A stretch of DNA of 64,000 nucleotides from Pseudonocardia sp. (lineage in GTDB: Bacteria > Actinomycetota > Actinomycetes > Mycobacteriales > Pseudonocardiaceae). A program made the translations under genes and the position numbers. The notes under the pieces were generated by a model. That model did no database searches. It was not told the DNA's origin and worked only from the letters and a program-made list of their open reading frames with translations. This document shows, piece by piece, positions 33,338 through 42,232 of the stretch. Positions within the stretch are counted from its first letter, which is position 1. Every line of letters starts with the position of its first letter. The stretch lies in the NCBI RefSeq assembly GCF_025465255.1, contig NZ_JAODNI010000108.1:43072-107071 (forward strand). Reading direction: 5' to 3'.

Positions 33338-35035
33338 TCAGAGCGTGAACTCCCCCGACGGCGTCGCCTCCGGATCGGCGCGCAGCTCGCCCTCGCGGCC
33401 CCGCAGCTCGACCCGGCGGATCTTTCCGGAGATCGTCTTCGGCAGCTCGAAGAACTCCAGGCGCCGGATCCGCTTGTAGGGCGCGAGGTTGTCCCGCGCG
33501 AACTCCAGGATCGCCGTGGCCGTCTCTTGCGTGGGCTCGTAGCCGTCGGCCAGCACGACGTAGGCCTTCGGGACGGCCAGGCGCACCGGGTCCGGCGACG
33601 GCACGATCGCCGCCTCCGCGACGGCCGGGTGCTCGATCAGCACGCTCTCCAGCTCGAACGGGCTGATCCGGTAGTCGCTGGCCTTGAACACGTCGTCGGC
33701 GCGGCCCACGTAGGTGATGTAGCCCTCGGAGTCCCGGGCCCCGACGTCGCCCGTGTGGTAGTAGCCGCCCGCCATGGCCTCGGCGTTGCGCTCGGGGTCC
33801 CCGTGGTAGCCGACCATCAGCCCGACCGGACGCTTCGACAGGTCCAGGCAGATCTCGCCCTCGTCGGCCTTCTCCCCGGTCGCCGGGTCGATCAGCTCGA
33901 CGGCGAACCCGGGCATCGGCCGGCCCATGGAGCCGGGCTTGATCGGCTGGCCGGGCGGGTTCGCGATCTGCACACTGGACTCGGTCTGCCCGAAGCCGTC
34001 CCGGATCCGCACACCCCAGGCCTTCTCGACCTGCTCGATGACCTCGGGGTTCAGCGGCTCGCCCGCGCCGACGACCTTCTGCGGCGGGGTCGCCAGCCCG
34101 GTGAGGTCGGCCTGGATCAACATGCGCCACACCGTGGGCGGGGCACAGAAGCTGGTCACCCCGCAGCGGTCCAGTACCTCGAGCAGGTTCTCGGCGGAGA
34201 ACTTCGAGTAGTTCATCACCAGCACGGTCGCCTCGGCGATCCACGGGGCGAACACGTTCGACCACGCGTGCTTGGCCCAGCCGGGCGAGGAGATGTTGAG
34301 GTGGACGTCCCCCGGCTCCAGGCCGATCCAGAACATCGTCGACATGTGGCCCACCGGGTAGGACTGGTGGGTGTGCTCGACGAGCTTCGGCTTCGCCGTG
34401 GTGCCGGAGGTGAAGTAGAGCAGCAGCGTGTCGGTCGCCTTGGTGGGGGCTTCCGGCACGAAGACGGCCGACGACGAGTAGGCGTCCGTGTAGTCGTGCC
34501 AGCCCTGGGGGGCCCCGCGGACGGAGATCTTCGTGTAGTCGCCCTCGACGTCGTCGAACTTGCCGGCGTCCGCCGCCCCGACGATCACGTGCTTCGCGTT
34601 CCCGCGCTCCACGCGGTCCCGCAGGTCGTCCGCGGTGAGCAGCGTCGTCGCGGGGATGACGACCGCGCCGATCTTCATCGCCGCGAGCAGCGTCTCCCAC
34701 AGCTCCAGCTGGTTGCCGAGCATCAGGATGATCCGGTCCCCACGGCCGACGCCGCGGTCCCGCAGCCAGTTCGCCACCCGGTTCGAGCGCTCGGCCATCT
34801 CGGCGAAGGTCCAGTGGGCCTCGCTGCCGTCCGACTCGACGATCCACAGCGCGCGCCGGGCACCCCGCTCGGGGTCCGCCGCGACCACGTCGAAGTGCTG
34901 CAGCGCCCAGTTGAACTCGTCGAGCTCGGGCCAGCGGAAGTCCCGCAGCGCCGTGTCGTAGTCCTCCCGGTTCGCCAGGAGGAAGTCTCGCGCGGCGTAG
35001 AACGCCGTGCTGCCTGCAGTCATCTCGCCGGACAT
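33338..35035 (-). CDS. Acyl-CoA synthetase (AMP-forming), acetyl- or medium-chain type
   Basis: A 565-residue ANL-family ligase that activates a carboxylic acid as acyl-AMP then acyl-CoA. The P-loop LLLYFTSGTTAKPKLVEHTH is near residues 205-224, the aromatic-acid-pocket region HLNISSPGWAKHAW near 250-263, the adenine motif DGFGQTESS near 355-363, the hinge region GYYHTGDVGARDSEGYITYVGR near 437-458 and the catalytic lysine in LPKTISGKIRR near 530-540. The sequence fits the group between acetyl-CoA synthetase and the medium-chain (ACSM) or benzoate-type ligases. ATG 35035; ATG 35023 is possible. Confidence 0.88.
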   Translation of the reverse strand: MSGEMTAGSTAFYAARDFLLANREDYDTALRDFRWPELDEFNWALQHFDVVAADPERGARRALWIVESDGSEAHWTFAEMAERSNRVANWLRDRGVGRGDRIILMLGNQLELWETLLAAMKIGAVVIPATTLLTADDLRDRVERGNAKHVIVGAADAGKFDDVEGDYTKISVRGAPQGWHDYTDAYSSSAVFVPEAPTKATDTLLLYFTSGTTAKPKLVEHTHQSYPVGHMSTMFWIGLEPGDVHLNISSPGWAKHAWSNVFAPWIAEATVLVMNYSKFSAENLLEVLDRCGVTSFCAPPTVWRMLIQADLTGLATPPQKVVGAGEPLNPEVIEQVEKAWGVRIRDGFGQTESSVQIANPPGQPIKPGSMGRPMPGFAVELIDPATGEKADEGEICLDLSKRPVGLMVGYHGDPERNAEAMAGGYYHTGDVGARDSEGYITYVGRADDVFKASDYRISPFELESVLIEHPAVAEAAIVPSPDPVRLAVPKAYVVLADGYEPTQETATAILEFARDNLAPYKRIRRLEFFELPKTISGKIRRVELRGREGELRADPEATPSGEFTL

Positions 35036-35208
35036 CCGGTCCCCACTTCGAAGATCAGCCGCTCTGCTCACCGCACCCTAATGAACTCGGGCGGTTCCGC
35101 CACACGTCCGGTCGGGCAGGTGCGGCCCCCGCCGCCCGCGCGCGAGCACCCGGACGTGGCCGCGCGTCACCCTCCCCGCCGCGACCTGGGGGAACTAGCG
35201 TCTCCCTG

Positions 35209-35766
35209 ATGAGAGGTGTGCGGGGGCACGGGTCGGTCCGCAGGACGGCGGCGGCCCTGGTGACGACGGGTGTGGCGGCGGCGGTGCTGGCCGGGTGCGG
35301 CGGCGCGGGCGCGGAGCTGACGCCGGGGCCCGCGCCGCAGAGCAGCAGCGCCTCCCCCACGCCGAGCCCCGAGACGACGACGAGCGCCGCCCCGACGACC
35401 ACCGTCCCGGCGCCGACGACCCGTGCCCACCGGACGACGGCCCCGCACGCCGTGACGCCCGCGCCCGCGGCCGGCGCGCAGGCAGCCCCGGCGATGATCT
35501 GGCCCGTGACGGAGGCGGCCGCGGCGAAGCAGCTGCAGGTTGACGTGGACGGCGGCTCCCAGCCCTGGCTGCTGGACCCGCAGGAGGTCGCGCTGAGCTA
35601 CACCTCCTCGGTCTACGGCTGGACCTCGCCGGAGACCACCCCGGGCGGCGCCGGGACCGTGCAGGTCCAGGACGCGCAGGGCGGCCGCGCGACCGTGCAC
35701 CTCGTCCAGCCCGTCCGCGCCGGGGCCGGCGGGATCTGGGTCGTTCGCGCCGCCGAGCGCACCTAG
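35209..35766 (+). CDS. Secreted lipoprotein of unknown function
   Basis: A 185-residue lipoprotein precursor. Basic residues and a hydrophobic segment (TAAALVTTGVAAAVLAGC) end in the lipobox VLAGC near residue 30, so the mature protein starts with a lipidated cysteine outside the membrane. A threonine-, serine- and proline-rich spacer runs to about residue 85, followed by a small globular domain with WPVTEAAAAKQLQVDVDGGSQPWLLDPQEVAL. No named family is recognised. Start at ATG 35209. Confidence 0.75.
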   Translation: MRGVRGHGSVRRTAAALVTTGVAAAVLAGCGGAGAELTPGPAPQSSSASPTPSPETTTSAAPTTTVPAPTTRAHRTTAPHAVTPAPAAGAQAAPAMIWPVTEAAAAKQLQVDVDGGSQPWLLDPQEVALSYTSSVYGWTSPETTPGGAGTVQVQDAQGGRATVHLVQPVRAGAGGIWVVRAAERT

Positions 35767-35773
35767 ACCCGAC

Positions 35774-35824
35774 GGCAGGAAGCCCACTTCCCGCCGGGAT
35801 CCGGCCTTCCTGCCACCACCGCCG
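35774..35824 (+). terminator. Hairpin after the lipoprotein gene
   Basis: GGCAGGAAG at 35774-35782 pairs perfectly with CTTCCTGCC at 35816-35824, beginning eight bases after the lipoprotein stop; the intervening bases contain a second GC-rich fold (CCGCCGGGATCCGG). No T-run. Its position fits a terminator before the SsgA-like gene. Confidence 0.5.
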
Positions 35825-35962
35825 AGCCCTGTACCGCTCGCCGCCCGGCTCACCCGTTGTGGTGAAGACTCGCCAAGAGTGCAGCATTCCGGGGCCCGGC
35901 TCCGATGTTCCCCATGACGCTGCCGACAACGGCAGCACGCGAAGCGCCAGGGAGCGACAGTG

Positions 35963-36376
35963 ATGACGAGCGACTCCGTCCAGCAGGACATGTTCACCGT
36001 GCTGCACGGGCAGCCGGCGCCGGTCGTGACGCGGTGGACCTACACCGCGACGGATCCGTTCGCCGTCACGCTCGCCGTCCGGACCAGGCACGACCGCTGG
36101 GTCGAGTGGCTCGTCGGACGGGACCTGGTCCTCGAGGGGCTCTCCCGGCCGACGGGTGACGGGGACATCCGGATGAGCCCGCAGCTCGTCCAGGGCTACG
36201 ACATCGTCGAGATCGAGATCCGCTCGACGGACGGCCGCGCGGTCCTCGAGGTGGACCGGGATCTGCTCCGGCACTTCGTCGACTCGACCGCGGAGATGGT
36301 CGCGTTCGGTGAGGAGTCCGGCCGGATGGACCTCGACGGGATGATCGAGCGGATCAGCCAGAGCTGCGCTGAGTAG
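35963..36376 (+). CDS. SsgA-like sporulation and cell-division regulator
   Basis: A 137-residue SsgA-like protein. The family pattern appears as PVVTRWTYTATDPFAVTLAV near residues 20-40, WVEWLVGRDLVLEGLSRPTGDGDIRMSP near 46-74 and the acidic C-terminal half. SsgA-like proteins position FtsZ rings and peptidoglycan synthesis in mycelial actinomycetes, so this gene supports a filamentous, sporulating lifestyle. ATG 35963 is chosen over the adjoining GTG because GGGAG is eight bases before it. It abuts the end of the converging DUF5313 gene with no spacer. Confidence 0.85.
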   Translation: MTSDSVQQDMFTVLHGQPAPVVTRWTYTATDPFAVTLAVRTRHDRWVEWLVGRDLVLEGLSRPTGDGDIRMSPQLVQGYDIVEIEIRSTDGRAVLEVDRDLLRHFVDSTAEMVAFGEESGRMDLDGMIERISQSCAE

Positions 36377-36820
36377 TCAGGTCTCGGGGGGTCGCTCCCC
36401 GGGCCGGTCCGGCTCCGGAGCGGGACTTCGGTACCGTTCGGCGTACCGCGCCGCGGCGGCCGCCCGCTCGCCCGCGGAACCCTCGTTGCGGACGCGCTCG
36501 GAAGTCCCCGGCGGGAAGCCCGCCTTCGTCGCCCGGTGCTCCGTGGACTCGTAGGCGTAGGCCACCGCGTACGGGATCCCCACCAGGACGCCCCCGAGGA
36601 CGCCGACCAGCCGTACCCACAGCGGCACCGGCAGCACCGCGATCAGCACGATCCCCGGCAGGGCCATCTGCACCAGTGCCCGGAACAGGTGCCGTAAGAA
36701 CCAGGACCGGGTGGTCAGGTCGTGCAGCACCCACTCCCGGTAGCGCGGCGGGAGCCCCCCGCCCAGCGCGTACCAGAGCCACCGGACGGGGTCCGGCCTC
36801 CTGCCTCGCACGTCAGTCAC
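36377..36820 (-). CDS. DUF5313-type membrane protein
   Basis: A 147-residue protein of the actinobacterial DUF5313 kind. The N-terminus RRPDPVRWLWYALGGGLPPRYREWVLHDLT is the family signature, followed by two hydrophobic segments near residues 45-65 and 66-85 (MALPGIVLIAVLPVPLWVRLVGVLGGVLVG) and a charged tail with HRATKAGFPPG. Function is unknown. The start is ATG 36820, and the gene ends directly against the SsgA-like gene on the other strand. Confidence 0.75.
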   Translation of the reverse strand: MTDVRGRRPDPVRWLWYALGGGLPPRYREWVLHDLTTRSWFLRHLFRALVQMALPGIVLIAVLPVPLWVRLVGVLGGVLVGIPYAVAYAYESTEHRATKAGFPPGTSERVRNEGSAGERAAAAARYAERYRSPAPEPDRPGERPPET

Positions 36821-36844
36821 CCCAGGCGCGCAGCGGGACCGGCG

Positions 36845-37504
36845 TCAGCGGCCGAAGGCTCCGGGCCCGGCGTCGGTCCGGCCGTCGGCGGCCGCGGCCG
36901 CGCCCCCGGCCTCGGGCAACCCGTCGATCCGCGACGCGACGTCGCCCGGCGCCAGGTCCGCGTCCGCCGCGTCCCCGAACTCCGGGTCGTTACGGACGTC
37001 GACGGCGGCGTCCACCTCGGCCTCCCCGGGGTTGAGGTCCTCCTCCAGCGACGCGGTCACCTCCGGGTCGCCCACCGGGCCGTCGTCGACCACGGGGTCC
37101 ACCGAGTTGTCGAGCTCGTGCATCGCGGCCTCCTCGGCCGACGCCGCGCCCCCGGCGGGCCCGACGTCCCGGGCCGCCCCGTCGCCGGCGATCTGGCCGT
37201 CCGGGGCCGTGTCCGCGGCCTCCAGCCGGCCGCTGCGGTTCGGGTCCGCCACCACCGCGTCCTCGGGTATCTCGCGGCGCAGCCGGGAGTCGAGCGTCTC
37301 CCCCGCACGCTGCTCGGCGGGCGTCACGCCGTGGTCCCTGACCGCCAGCGGACGGTCCGGCGGCACCCACCCGGCGTCGAGCGGGTCCGCCGCGAACGGC
37401 CCGGTCAGCGACTCCTCGGAGCTGAGCTGCAACGTCTCCGCCATGTCCGGGGCAGGGCTGTACTCATCCTGGTCGTCCGTCTCGCTCTTGCGGATCTGGG
37501 CCAT
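36845..37504 (-). CDS. DUF5709-type acidic protein
   Basis: A 219-residue, acidic protein without membrane segments. The conserved DUF5709 features are DEYSPAPDMAETLQLSSEESL near residues 11-31, ADPLDAGWVPPDRP near 40-53 and the repeating motif TLDSRLRREIP. The composition suggests an intrinsically flexible protein, function unknown. I use the second of two adjacent ATG codons because AGGAG is then five bases upstream. It follows the DUF5313 gene on the same strand after 24 bases. Confidence 0.7.
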   Translation of the reverse strand: MAQIRKSETDDQDEYSPAPDMAETLQLSSEESLTGPFAADPLDAGWVPPDRPLAVRDHGVTPAEQRAGETLDSRLRREIPEDAVVADPNRSGRLEAADTAPDGQIAGDGAARDVGPAGGAASAEEAAMHELDNSVDPVVDDGPVGDPEVTASLEEDLNPGEAEVDAAVDVRNDPEFGDAADADLAPGDVASRIDGLPEAGGAAAAADGRTDAGPGAFGR

Positions 37505-37639
37505 CATCGCTCCTCACAGGGTCTTGCGGTACCGATCGGGGTCGGCCCCGTTCGCGTACCCCGGACGGTCCCCGGGCACACCATCTGATCTCATCTCGGC
37601 GAGGCCCGATCCGGGCCGCGACAAGGACGAGGGGGAACC

Positions 37640-38425
37640 ATGACGGCGAGCACGGCGGTGGGGGTCGAGCGCCTCGCGGACGGGGTCGTGCTCGTCGAGC
37701 TGCGCCGGCCCCCGCACAACTACTTCGATGTCCCGCTGATCACGGCGCTCGCGGATCTCTACGCCCAGCTCGACGGGGACACCGCCGTGCGCGCGATCGT
37801 CCTCGCCAGCGAGGGCCGCAACTTCTGCGCCGGGGCGAACTTCGGCGGTGACGGGGACCGCACAGAGGCGATCACGACCGACGTCGCCGGATCGCTCTAC
37901 GCCCAGGGCGTGCGGCTGTTCTCGGTCGGCACCCCGGTCGTCGCGGCCGTGCAGGGGATCGCGATCGGCGGCGGCCTCGGCCTCGCCGTGTCCGCGGACT
38001 TCCGGGTGGCCGGCCCGGCCACCCGGTTCAGCGCGAACTTCTCCCGGCTCGGGCTGCACCAGGGCTTCGGGCTGTCGGTGAGCCTGCCCCGCGTCGTCGG
38101 GCGGCAGCACGCGCTGGACATGCTCCTCACCGGGCGACGGGTCGGCGCCGAGGAGGCGCTCCGGTTCGGCCTGGCGGACCGCCTCGCCGCCACCGACGAC
38201 GGGATCCGGGCGGACGCCGTCGCCCTCGCCACCGAGATCGCCGCGGCCGCACCGCTGGCCGTCCGCAGCATCCGGGCCACGCAGAAGGCCGGGCTGGCCG
38301 AGGAGGTGGCCGCGATCACCGCGCACGAGGCGGCCGAGCAGCTGTGGCTGCGCGGCACCGCGGACTTCACCGAGGGAGTGGCCGCGTCGCTGGAGCGGCG
38401 CGCGCCGCGCTTCACCGGGAGCTGA
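37640..38425 (+). CDS. Enoyl-CoA hydratase/isomerase family protein
   Basis: A 261-residue crotonase-fold enzyme. The CoA-binding and oxyanion segment is VLASEGRNFCAGANF near residues 54-68, and AVQGIAIGGGLGLAVSADFRVAGP near 105-128 carries the second oxyanion glycine. The glutamates of classical hydratases are not obvious: the equivalent of the first is replaced by RFSANFSRLGLHQGFGLS near 130-148. It may therefore be an isomerase, hydrolase or degenerate hydratase. ATG 37640 has GAGGGGG just upstream, and the TetR gene starts five bases after it ends, so the two share an operon. Confidence 0.85.
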   Translation: MTASTAVGVERLADGVVLVELRRPPHNYFDVPLITALADLYAQLDGDTAVRAIVLASEGRNFCAGANFGGDGDRTEAITTDVAGSLYAQGVRLFSVGTPVVAAVQGIAIGGGLGLAVSADFRVAGPATRFSANFSRLGLHQGFGLSVSLPRVVGRQHALDMLLTGRRVGAEEALRFGLADRLAATDDGIRADAVALATEIAAAAPLAVRSIRATQKAGLAEEVAAITAHEAAEQLWLRGTADFTEGVAASLERRAPRFTGS

Positions 38426-38430
38426 GCACG

Positions 38431-39054
38431 GTGACGCCCGAACAGCCCCGCCCCGACCCCGGCGGCCCCGCGGCGGCCCCTCCGCGGCCGCGGGACTCCT
38501 CGGCGACGCGGCGGTCCCTGCTCGCCGCAGCCCGCGAGCTCTTCGCGGCCGACGGCTACGACGGCACGACCGTGCGCGCCATCGCCGAGCGGGCCGGGGT
38601 GAACCAGGCGCTGCTGTTCCGGCACTTCGGCAACAAGGAGCAGCTCTTCGCCGAGGCCGTCGCGGGGCAGGCCCTGGACGTGCTGCACGACGGCCCGCCG
38701 CAGGAGGTGCTGCGCCGCACGCTGGAGGCGATGCTGGCCACCGGCCCGGACGACTCCGCCGAGTCCACGCTCTTCTTCGCCGCACTCCGCTCGCAGGGCA
38801 ACACCGAGGCCGCGCGGACGGTCCGGGCGCAGCTGCGGGAGGCCTACGGCGGCGCCCTCGCCGCCCTCGTGGCCACCGACGACCCCGCGGACGCCGAGCT
38901 GCGCGCCGATCTCACGCTGGCCTGGCTGCTGGGGATCGCGTTGCTGCGCAGGGTGATCCACAGCGACGCGCTGATGGCCGCGGAGCCCGAGACGGTCATC
39001 GGGCACGTCGTCCGGGCCACCGATGCGCTCCTCGGCCCGGTTGACAGCCCGTAG
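38431..39054 (+). CDS. TetR-family transcriptional regulator, likely repressor of the P450 genes
   Basis: A 207-residue TetR-type repressor. The helix-turn-helix TTVRAIAERAGVNQALLFRHFGNKEQLF spans about residues 48-75; the ligand domain follows. GTG 38431 is the first start after the enoyl-CoA hydratase stop. It is immediately upstream of a P450 gene; the operator TTGTAAGC/GCTGACAA at 39073-39092 lies between them, and the same half-site occurs before the other P450 at 12.8 kb. It probably binds both. The inducing ligand is unknown but may be an acyl-CoA or hydrocarbon. Confidence 0.85.
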   Translation: MTPEQPRPDPGGPAAAPPRPRDSSATRRSLLAAARELFAADGYDGTTVRAIAERAGVNQALLFRHFGNKEQLFAEAVAGQALDVLHDGPPQEVLRRTLEAMLATGPDDSAESTLFFAALRSQGNTEAARTVRAQLREAYGGALAALVATDDPADAELRADLTLAWLLGIALLRRVIHSDALMAAEPETVIGHVVRATDALLGPVDSP

Positions 39055-39072
39055 GACCGTTCCTACCGTCAG

Positions 39073-39092
39073 TTGTAAGCAGACGCTGACAA
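39073..39092. promoter_or_regulatory. TetR-type operator upstream of the second P450 gene
   Basis: TTGTAAGCAGACGCTGACAA has inverted arms with one mismatch and a four-base spacer. The core TGTAAGC-N4-GCTGACA differs by one base from the perfect site at 12798-12815. It is 18 bases before the P450 start and 19 after the TetR stop. Confidence 0.7.
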
Positions 39093-39109
39093 CCGGACGG
39101 ACCGGACAC

Positions 39110-40363
39110 ATGAGCACCACCGACCGCGTCACCGCCGGCGCGAGCCCCACGACGGGGTGCCCCGTGGACCACGGAAGCGCCCCGACCTATCCCTTCGACG
39201 AGCCCGTGGCCCTCGACCTCGGCCCCCGCTACAAGGAGCTCCGCGCGGAGGAACCGCTCTCCCGGATCACGCTCCCCTACGGCGGCGAGGCCTGGCTGGC
39301 CGTCCGGCACGCGGACGTCAGGACGGTGCTGGCCGATCCGCGCTTCAGCCGGGCGGCCGTCGTCGGCGCGGACGTCCCGCGTGCCCGCCCGGAGATCGAC
39401 ACCCAGGCCGCGTCGATCCTGAACATGGACCCGCCGGAGCACACCCGGCTGCGCAAGCTCGTCGCCCGCGCCTTCACCGCGCGCCGGGTCGAGCGCCTCC
39501 GGCCGCGCGCCGAGGAGATCACCGCCGAGCTCCTCGCCGGGATGCGCGCCGCCGGGGCGCCCGCGGACCTGATGGAGCACCTGGCCGTCCCGCTGCCGGT
39601 GACCATCATCTGCGAGCTGCTCGGGGTGCCCGTCGAGGACCGGGACGTGTTCCGCGCCGGGGCCGATGCGGCGCTGTCGACGTCGTCCCGCTCACCGGAG
39701 GAGCGGCTGCAGGCGGGCCAGGACATGATCGCGTACATGGCCGGCCTCGTCGCCCGCCGCCGCGCCGAGCCGACGGAGGACCTGCTCGGCGCCCTCGTCC
39801 TCGCCCGGGACTCCGAGGACCGGCTGACCGAGGCCGAGCTGATCGGCCTGGGCATCGGCCTCCTCGTCGCGGGCCACGAGACGACGATGAACCACATCGG
39901 CAACTTCACCTACGAGCTGCTGAGGCGGCCCGGCGCCGCCGACGGGCTCCGCGCGGACCCGGACGGCGTGCCGGCCGCCGTCGAGGAGCTGCTGCGGCAC
40001 ACGCCGCTCGGTGCGGGAGCCGGCTTCGTCCGGATCGCGACCGAGGACGTCGAGCTCGGCGGCGTCACCGTCCGCGCGGGCGAGGGCGTGATGGTCGCGA
40101 TCCACTCGGCGAACCGGGACGATGCCGTGTTCGACGACGCGGACGCGCTCCGGCTGGACCGCGCAGTCAACCCGCACATCGGCTTCGGGCACGGTCCGCA
40201 CCACTGCCTCGGCGCCCAGCTCGCCCGCATGGAGCTGCAGGTGGCGATGGGTGCGCTGATGCGCGAGTTCCCGGACCTGGCGCTCGCGACGGCTCCGGAG
40301 GACGTCGAGTGGAAGTCCGGCGGCTTCGTCCGGGGCCCGGAGAAGCTGCTGCTCACCTGGTGA
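39110..40363 (+). CDS. Cytochrome P450 next to a TetR gene
   Basis: A 417-residue soluble P450. Key motifs are LLVAGHETTMN near residues 260-270 (oxygen activation), VEELLRHTPLG near 291-301 (ExxR) and FGHGPHHCLGAQLARME near 360-376 (heme cysteine). It resembles actinobacterial CYP105/107-like enzymes that hydroxylate diverse natural or foreign compounds. Start ATG 39110, immediately after the shared TetR-type operator. It differs clearly from the P450 at 11583, so the shared operator is not the result of a recent duplication. Electron donors would be a ferredoxin plus an FprA-type reductase. Confidence 0.9.
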   Translation: MSTTDRVTAGASPTTGCPVDHGSAPTYPFDEPVALDLGPRYKELRAEEPLSRITLPYGGEAWLAVRHADVRTVLADPRFSRAAVVGADVPRARPEIDTQAASILNMDPPEHTRLRKLVARAFTARRVERLRPRAEEITAELLAGMRAAGAPADLMEHLAVPLPVTIICELLGVPVEDRDVFRAGADAALSTSSRSPEERLQAGQDMIAYMAGLVARRRAEPTEDLLGALVLARDSEDRLTEAELIGLGIGLLVAGHETTMNHIGNFTYELLRRPGAADGLRADPDGVPAAVEELLRHTPLGAGAGFVRIATEDVELGGVTVRAGEGVMVAIHSANRDDAVFDDADALRLDRAVNPHIGFGHGPHHCLGAQLARMELQVAMGALMREFPDLALATAPEDVEWKSGGFVRGPEKLLLTW

Positions 40364-40391
40364 CACCGCCCGGCGCGGCGCACCGCGCCCG

Positions 40392-40835
40392 TCAGGCCTC
40401 GACGGGTTCCCGCTGCGTGTTCGGCAGCGCCACGCGGAGCAGCACCCGGCTCCCCCGCGCGTCGTAGTGCACCAGGACGGTCTCGACCGTGTGCTGCATC
40501 ATCCGGATGCCGCGGCCGCCGAGCGCCGGCGCGGCGCCCTGGGCGGGCACGACCGGCTCCTGCCACAGCCCGTGGTCGGTGATCTCGATGTTGAGCGCGC
40601 CGGACTCGGTCCAGAGCGTGAGCTCGACGTCGCCGCCCCCGCCCTCGGGGTAGGCGTGCTGGACGACGTTCTCCACGGCCTCCCCGACGGCGAGCACCAC
40701 GTCGTGGTTGCGGTCGGGGGTCATGCCGAGCGGCTCGAGCCAGCTCAGCATCTGGTGCCGGATGAGGGAGAGCTGGCCGGGATCGGCGGGCCAGACGCGG
40801 TGGACGTACTCGACGGTCTCGAGGGGGTTCGCCAT
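40392..40835 (-). CDS. Anti-sigma-factor-like ATP-binding protein (HATPase_c, RsbW type)
   Basis: A 147-residue single-domain GHKL ATP-binding protein. The N-box is VLAVGEAVENVVQHAYPEGG near residues 47-66, the G1 box ITDHGLW near 84-90 and the G2 box GGRGIRMMQHTVE near 107-119. Proteins like this phosphorylate anti-sigma antagonists or inhibit sigma factors in stress or developmental signalling. No partner antagonist or sigma gene is adjacent. ATG 40835. Confidence 0.82.
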   Translation of the reverse strand: MANPLETVEYVHRVWPADPGQLSLIRHQMLSWLEPLGMTPDRNHDVVLAVGEAVENVVQHAYPEGGGGDVELTLWTESGALNIEITDHGLWQEPVVPAQGAAPALGGRGIRMMQHTVETVLVHYDARGSRVLLRVALPNTQREPVEA

Positions 40836-41002
40836 GTGGGGTCTCCGGGACGGGATGCGGGGGGCGCCGGACAGCTACGGGGTGCCTCGAACAGCCCCCG
40901 CGGCAAACACCACTGGACGTGTGGTGGACACCGTTCGCCGTGTCCGGCCACCGTTCGTGTCCGCGGTGTGGCCCAACCGCTACAGCATTCGGCCCAACGT
41001 CG

Positions 41003-42232
41003 TCACGGATCGGTCCTCGCCGCGGGCTCCGGAGCCGCGCCGGAGTCCGCCGCCGGCACCGCCTCAGTGGGCTCGGCCGGGTCCGCCACGTCCTCCGCGA
41101 GGACGTCCGTGGGGTCCTCGGGGTCGCCCTTCCCGGTGCGCAGGTCGCTCTCCTGGCCCATGTAGCGCAGGATCTCCGCCGCGACGGCGGCGGCCGGTAC
41201 CGCGAGGAACGCCCCCGCGATGCCGTAGAGCGCACCGCCGGCCGTCACCGCGAGCAGGACGATCGCCCCGTGCAGCTTCAGGCTGCGGCTCTGCAGGATC
41301 GGCTGCAGCACGTTGCCCTCGATCTGCTGCACCGCGATGATGATCGCCAGCACGATGAGCGCCGTGGTGAAGCCCTTGGTGACCAGCGCGACCAGCACCG
41401 CGAGCGCCCCGGCGACCAGGGCCCCGATGATCGGGATGAAGCCGCCGAAGAAGGTGAGCACCACCAGCGGCAGCGCCAGCGGCACGCCGAGGATCAGCAG
41501 CCCGACCCCGATGAAGACCGCGTCCACCAGGCTGACCAGGGCCTGGGTGCGGATGAAGCCGCCGAGCGTGCGCCAGGTGCGGTCCAGCAGGGGCCGCAGA
41601 TGCCGGCCGGCGCGATCGCCGGTGACGCCGACGAGCCACGGCACGAACCGCGGCCCGTCCTTGACGAAGAAGAACGCCAGGACCAGCGCGAGGACCACGT
41701 TGAGCAGCCCGGACGCGACGGCCGAGACCCCGGTGAGCACGCCTCCCGCGATGGTGGTGGCGCTGGCCTGCAGCTGGGCGACGATGCTGTTCAGCGCCGC
41801 GCCGATCTGGCCCTCGCCCAGGTTGAAGGGCGGCCCGGAGAGCAGGTTCTGGATCTGCTGCAGGCCCGCCACGGCACCCGCGGAGATCTCGTCCGCCTGC
41901 CCGGCCACGGACGGGGCGATCCCCCAGAACACGAGCGCGACGATCGCCAGCGCCCCCACGAGCACGACGCCGGCCGCGAGCGCCGGGGGCCACCCGTGCC
42001 GCACGAGCCACGCCGCCGGCGGGTACAGCACGGTCGTCAGCAGCACGCCGAGGATCACCGGCAGGACGACCGTCCAGAGGGCGCCGATGAGCGTCCCGAG
42101 CAGGACCGCGCCCAGCGCGATCAGCAGGATCCGGACGCTCCACCAGGCGAGGACCGTCACCCCGGAGCTGATCAGGGCGCCGCGCTCGCGGGGCCTCCCG
42201 TCCGGTCCGTCCCCGCCCACGATGATCCTCAC
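41003..42232 (-). CDS. AI-2E family transporter (PerM-like permease)
   Basis: A 409-residue membrane protein with about eight hydrophobic segments. Family signatures are YPPAAWLVRHGWPPALAAGVVL near residues 50-72, DRTWRTLGGFIRTQALVSLVDAVFIGVGLLILG near 215-248, FGGFIPIIGALVAGALAVLVAL near 262-283 and IEGNVLQPILQSRSLKLHG near 308-326. The transported compound is unknown; the AI-2 name is historical. The GTG at 42232 overlaps the cobF stop (GTGA), so it is translated with cobF. The last 50 residues are acidic and soluble. Confidence 0.85.
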   Translation of the reverse strand: MRIIVGGDGPDGRPRERGALISSGVTVLAWWSVRILLIALGAVLLGTLIGALWTVVLPVILGVLLTTVLYPPAAWLVRHGWPPALAAGVVLVGALAIVALVFWGIAPSVAGQADEISAGAVAGLQQIQNLLSGPPFNLGEGQIGAALNSIVAQLQASATTIAGGVLTGVSAVASGLLNVVLALVLAFFFVKDGPRFVPWLVGVTGDRAGRHLRPLLDRTWRTLGGFIRTQALVSLVDAVFIGVGLLILGVPLALPLVVLTFFGGFIPIIGALVAGALAVLVALVTKGFTTALIVLAIIIAVQQIEGNVLQPILQSRSLKLHGAIVLLAVTAGGALYGIAGAFLAVPAAAVAAEILRYMGQESDLRTGKGDPEDPTDVLAEDVADPAEPTEAVPAADSGAAPEPAARTDP

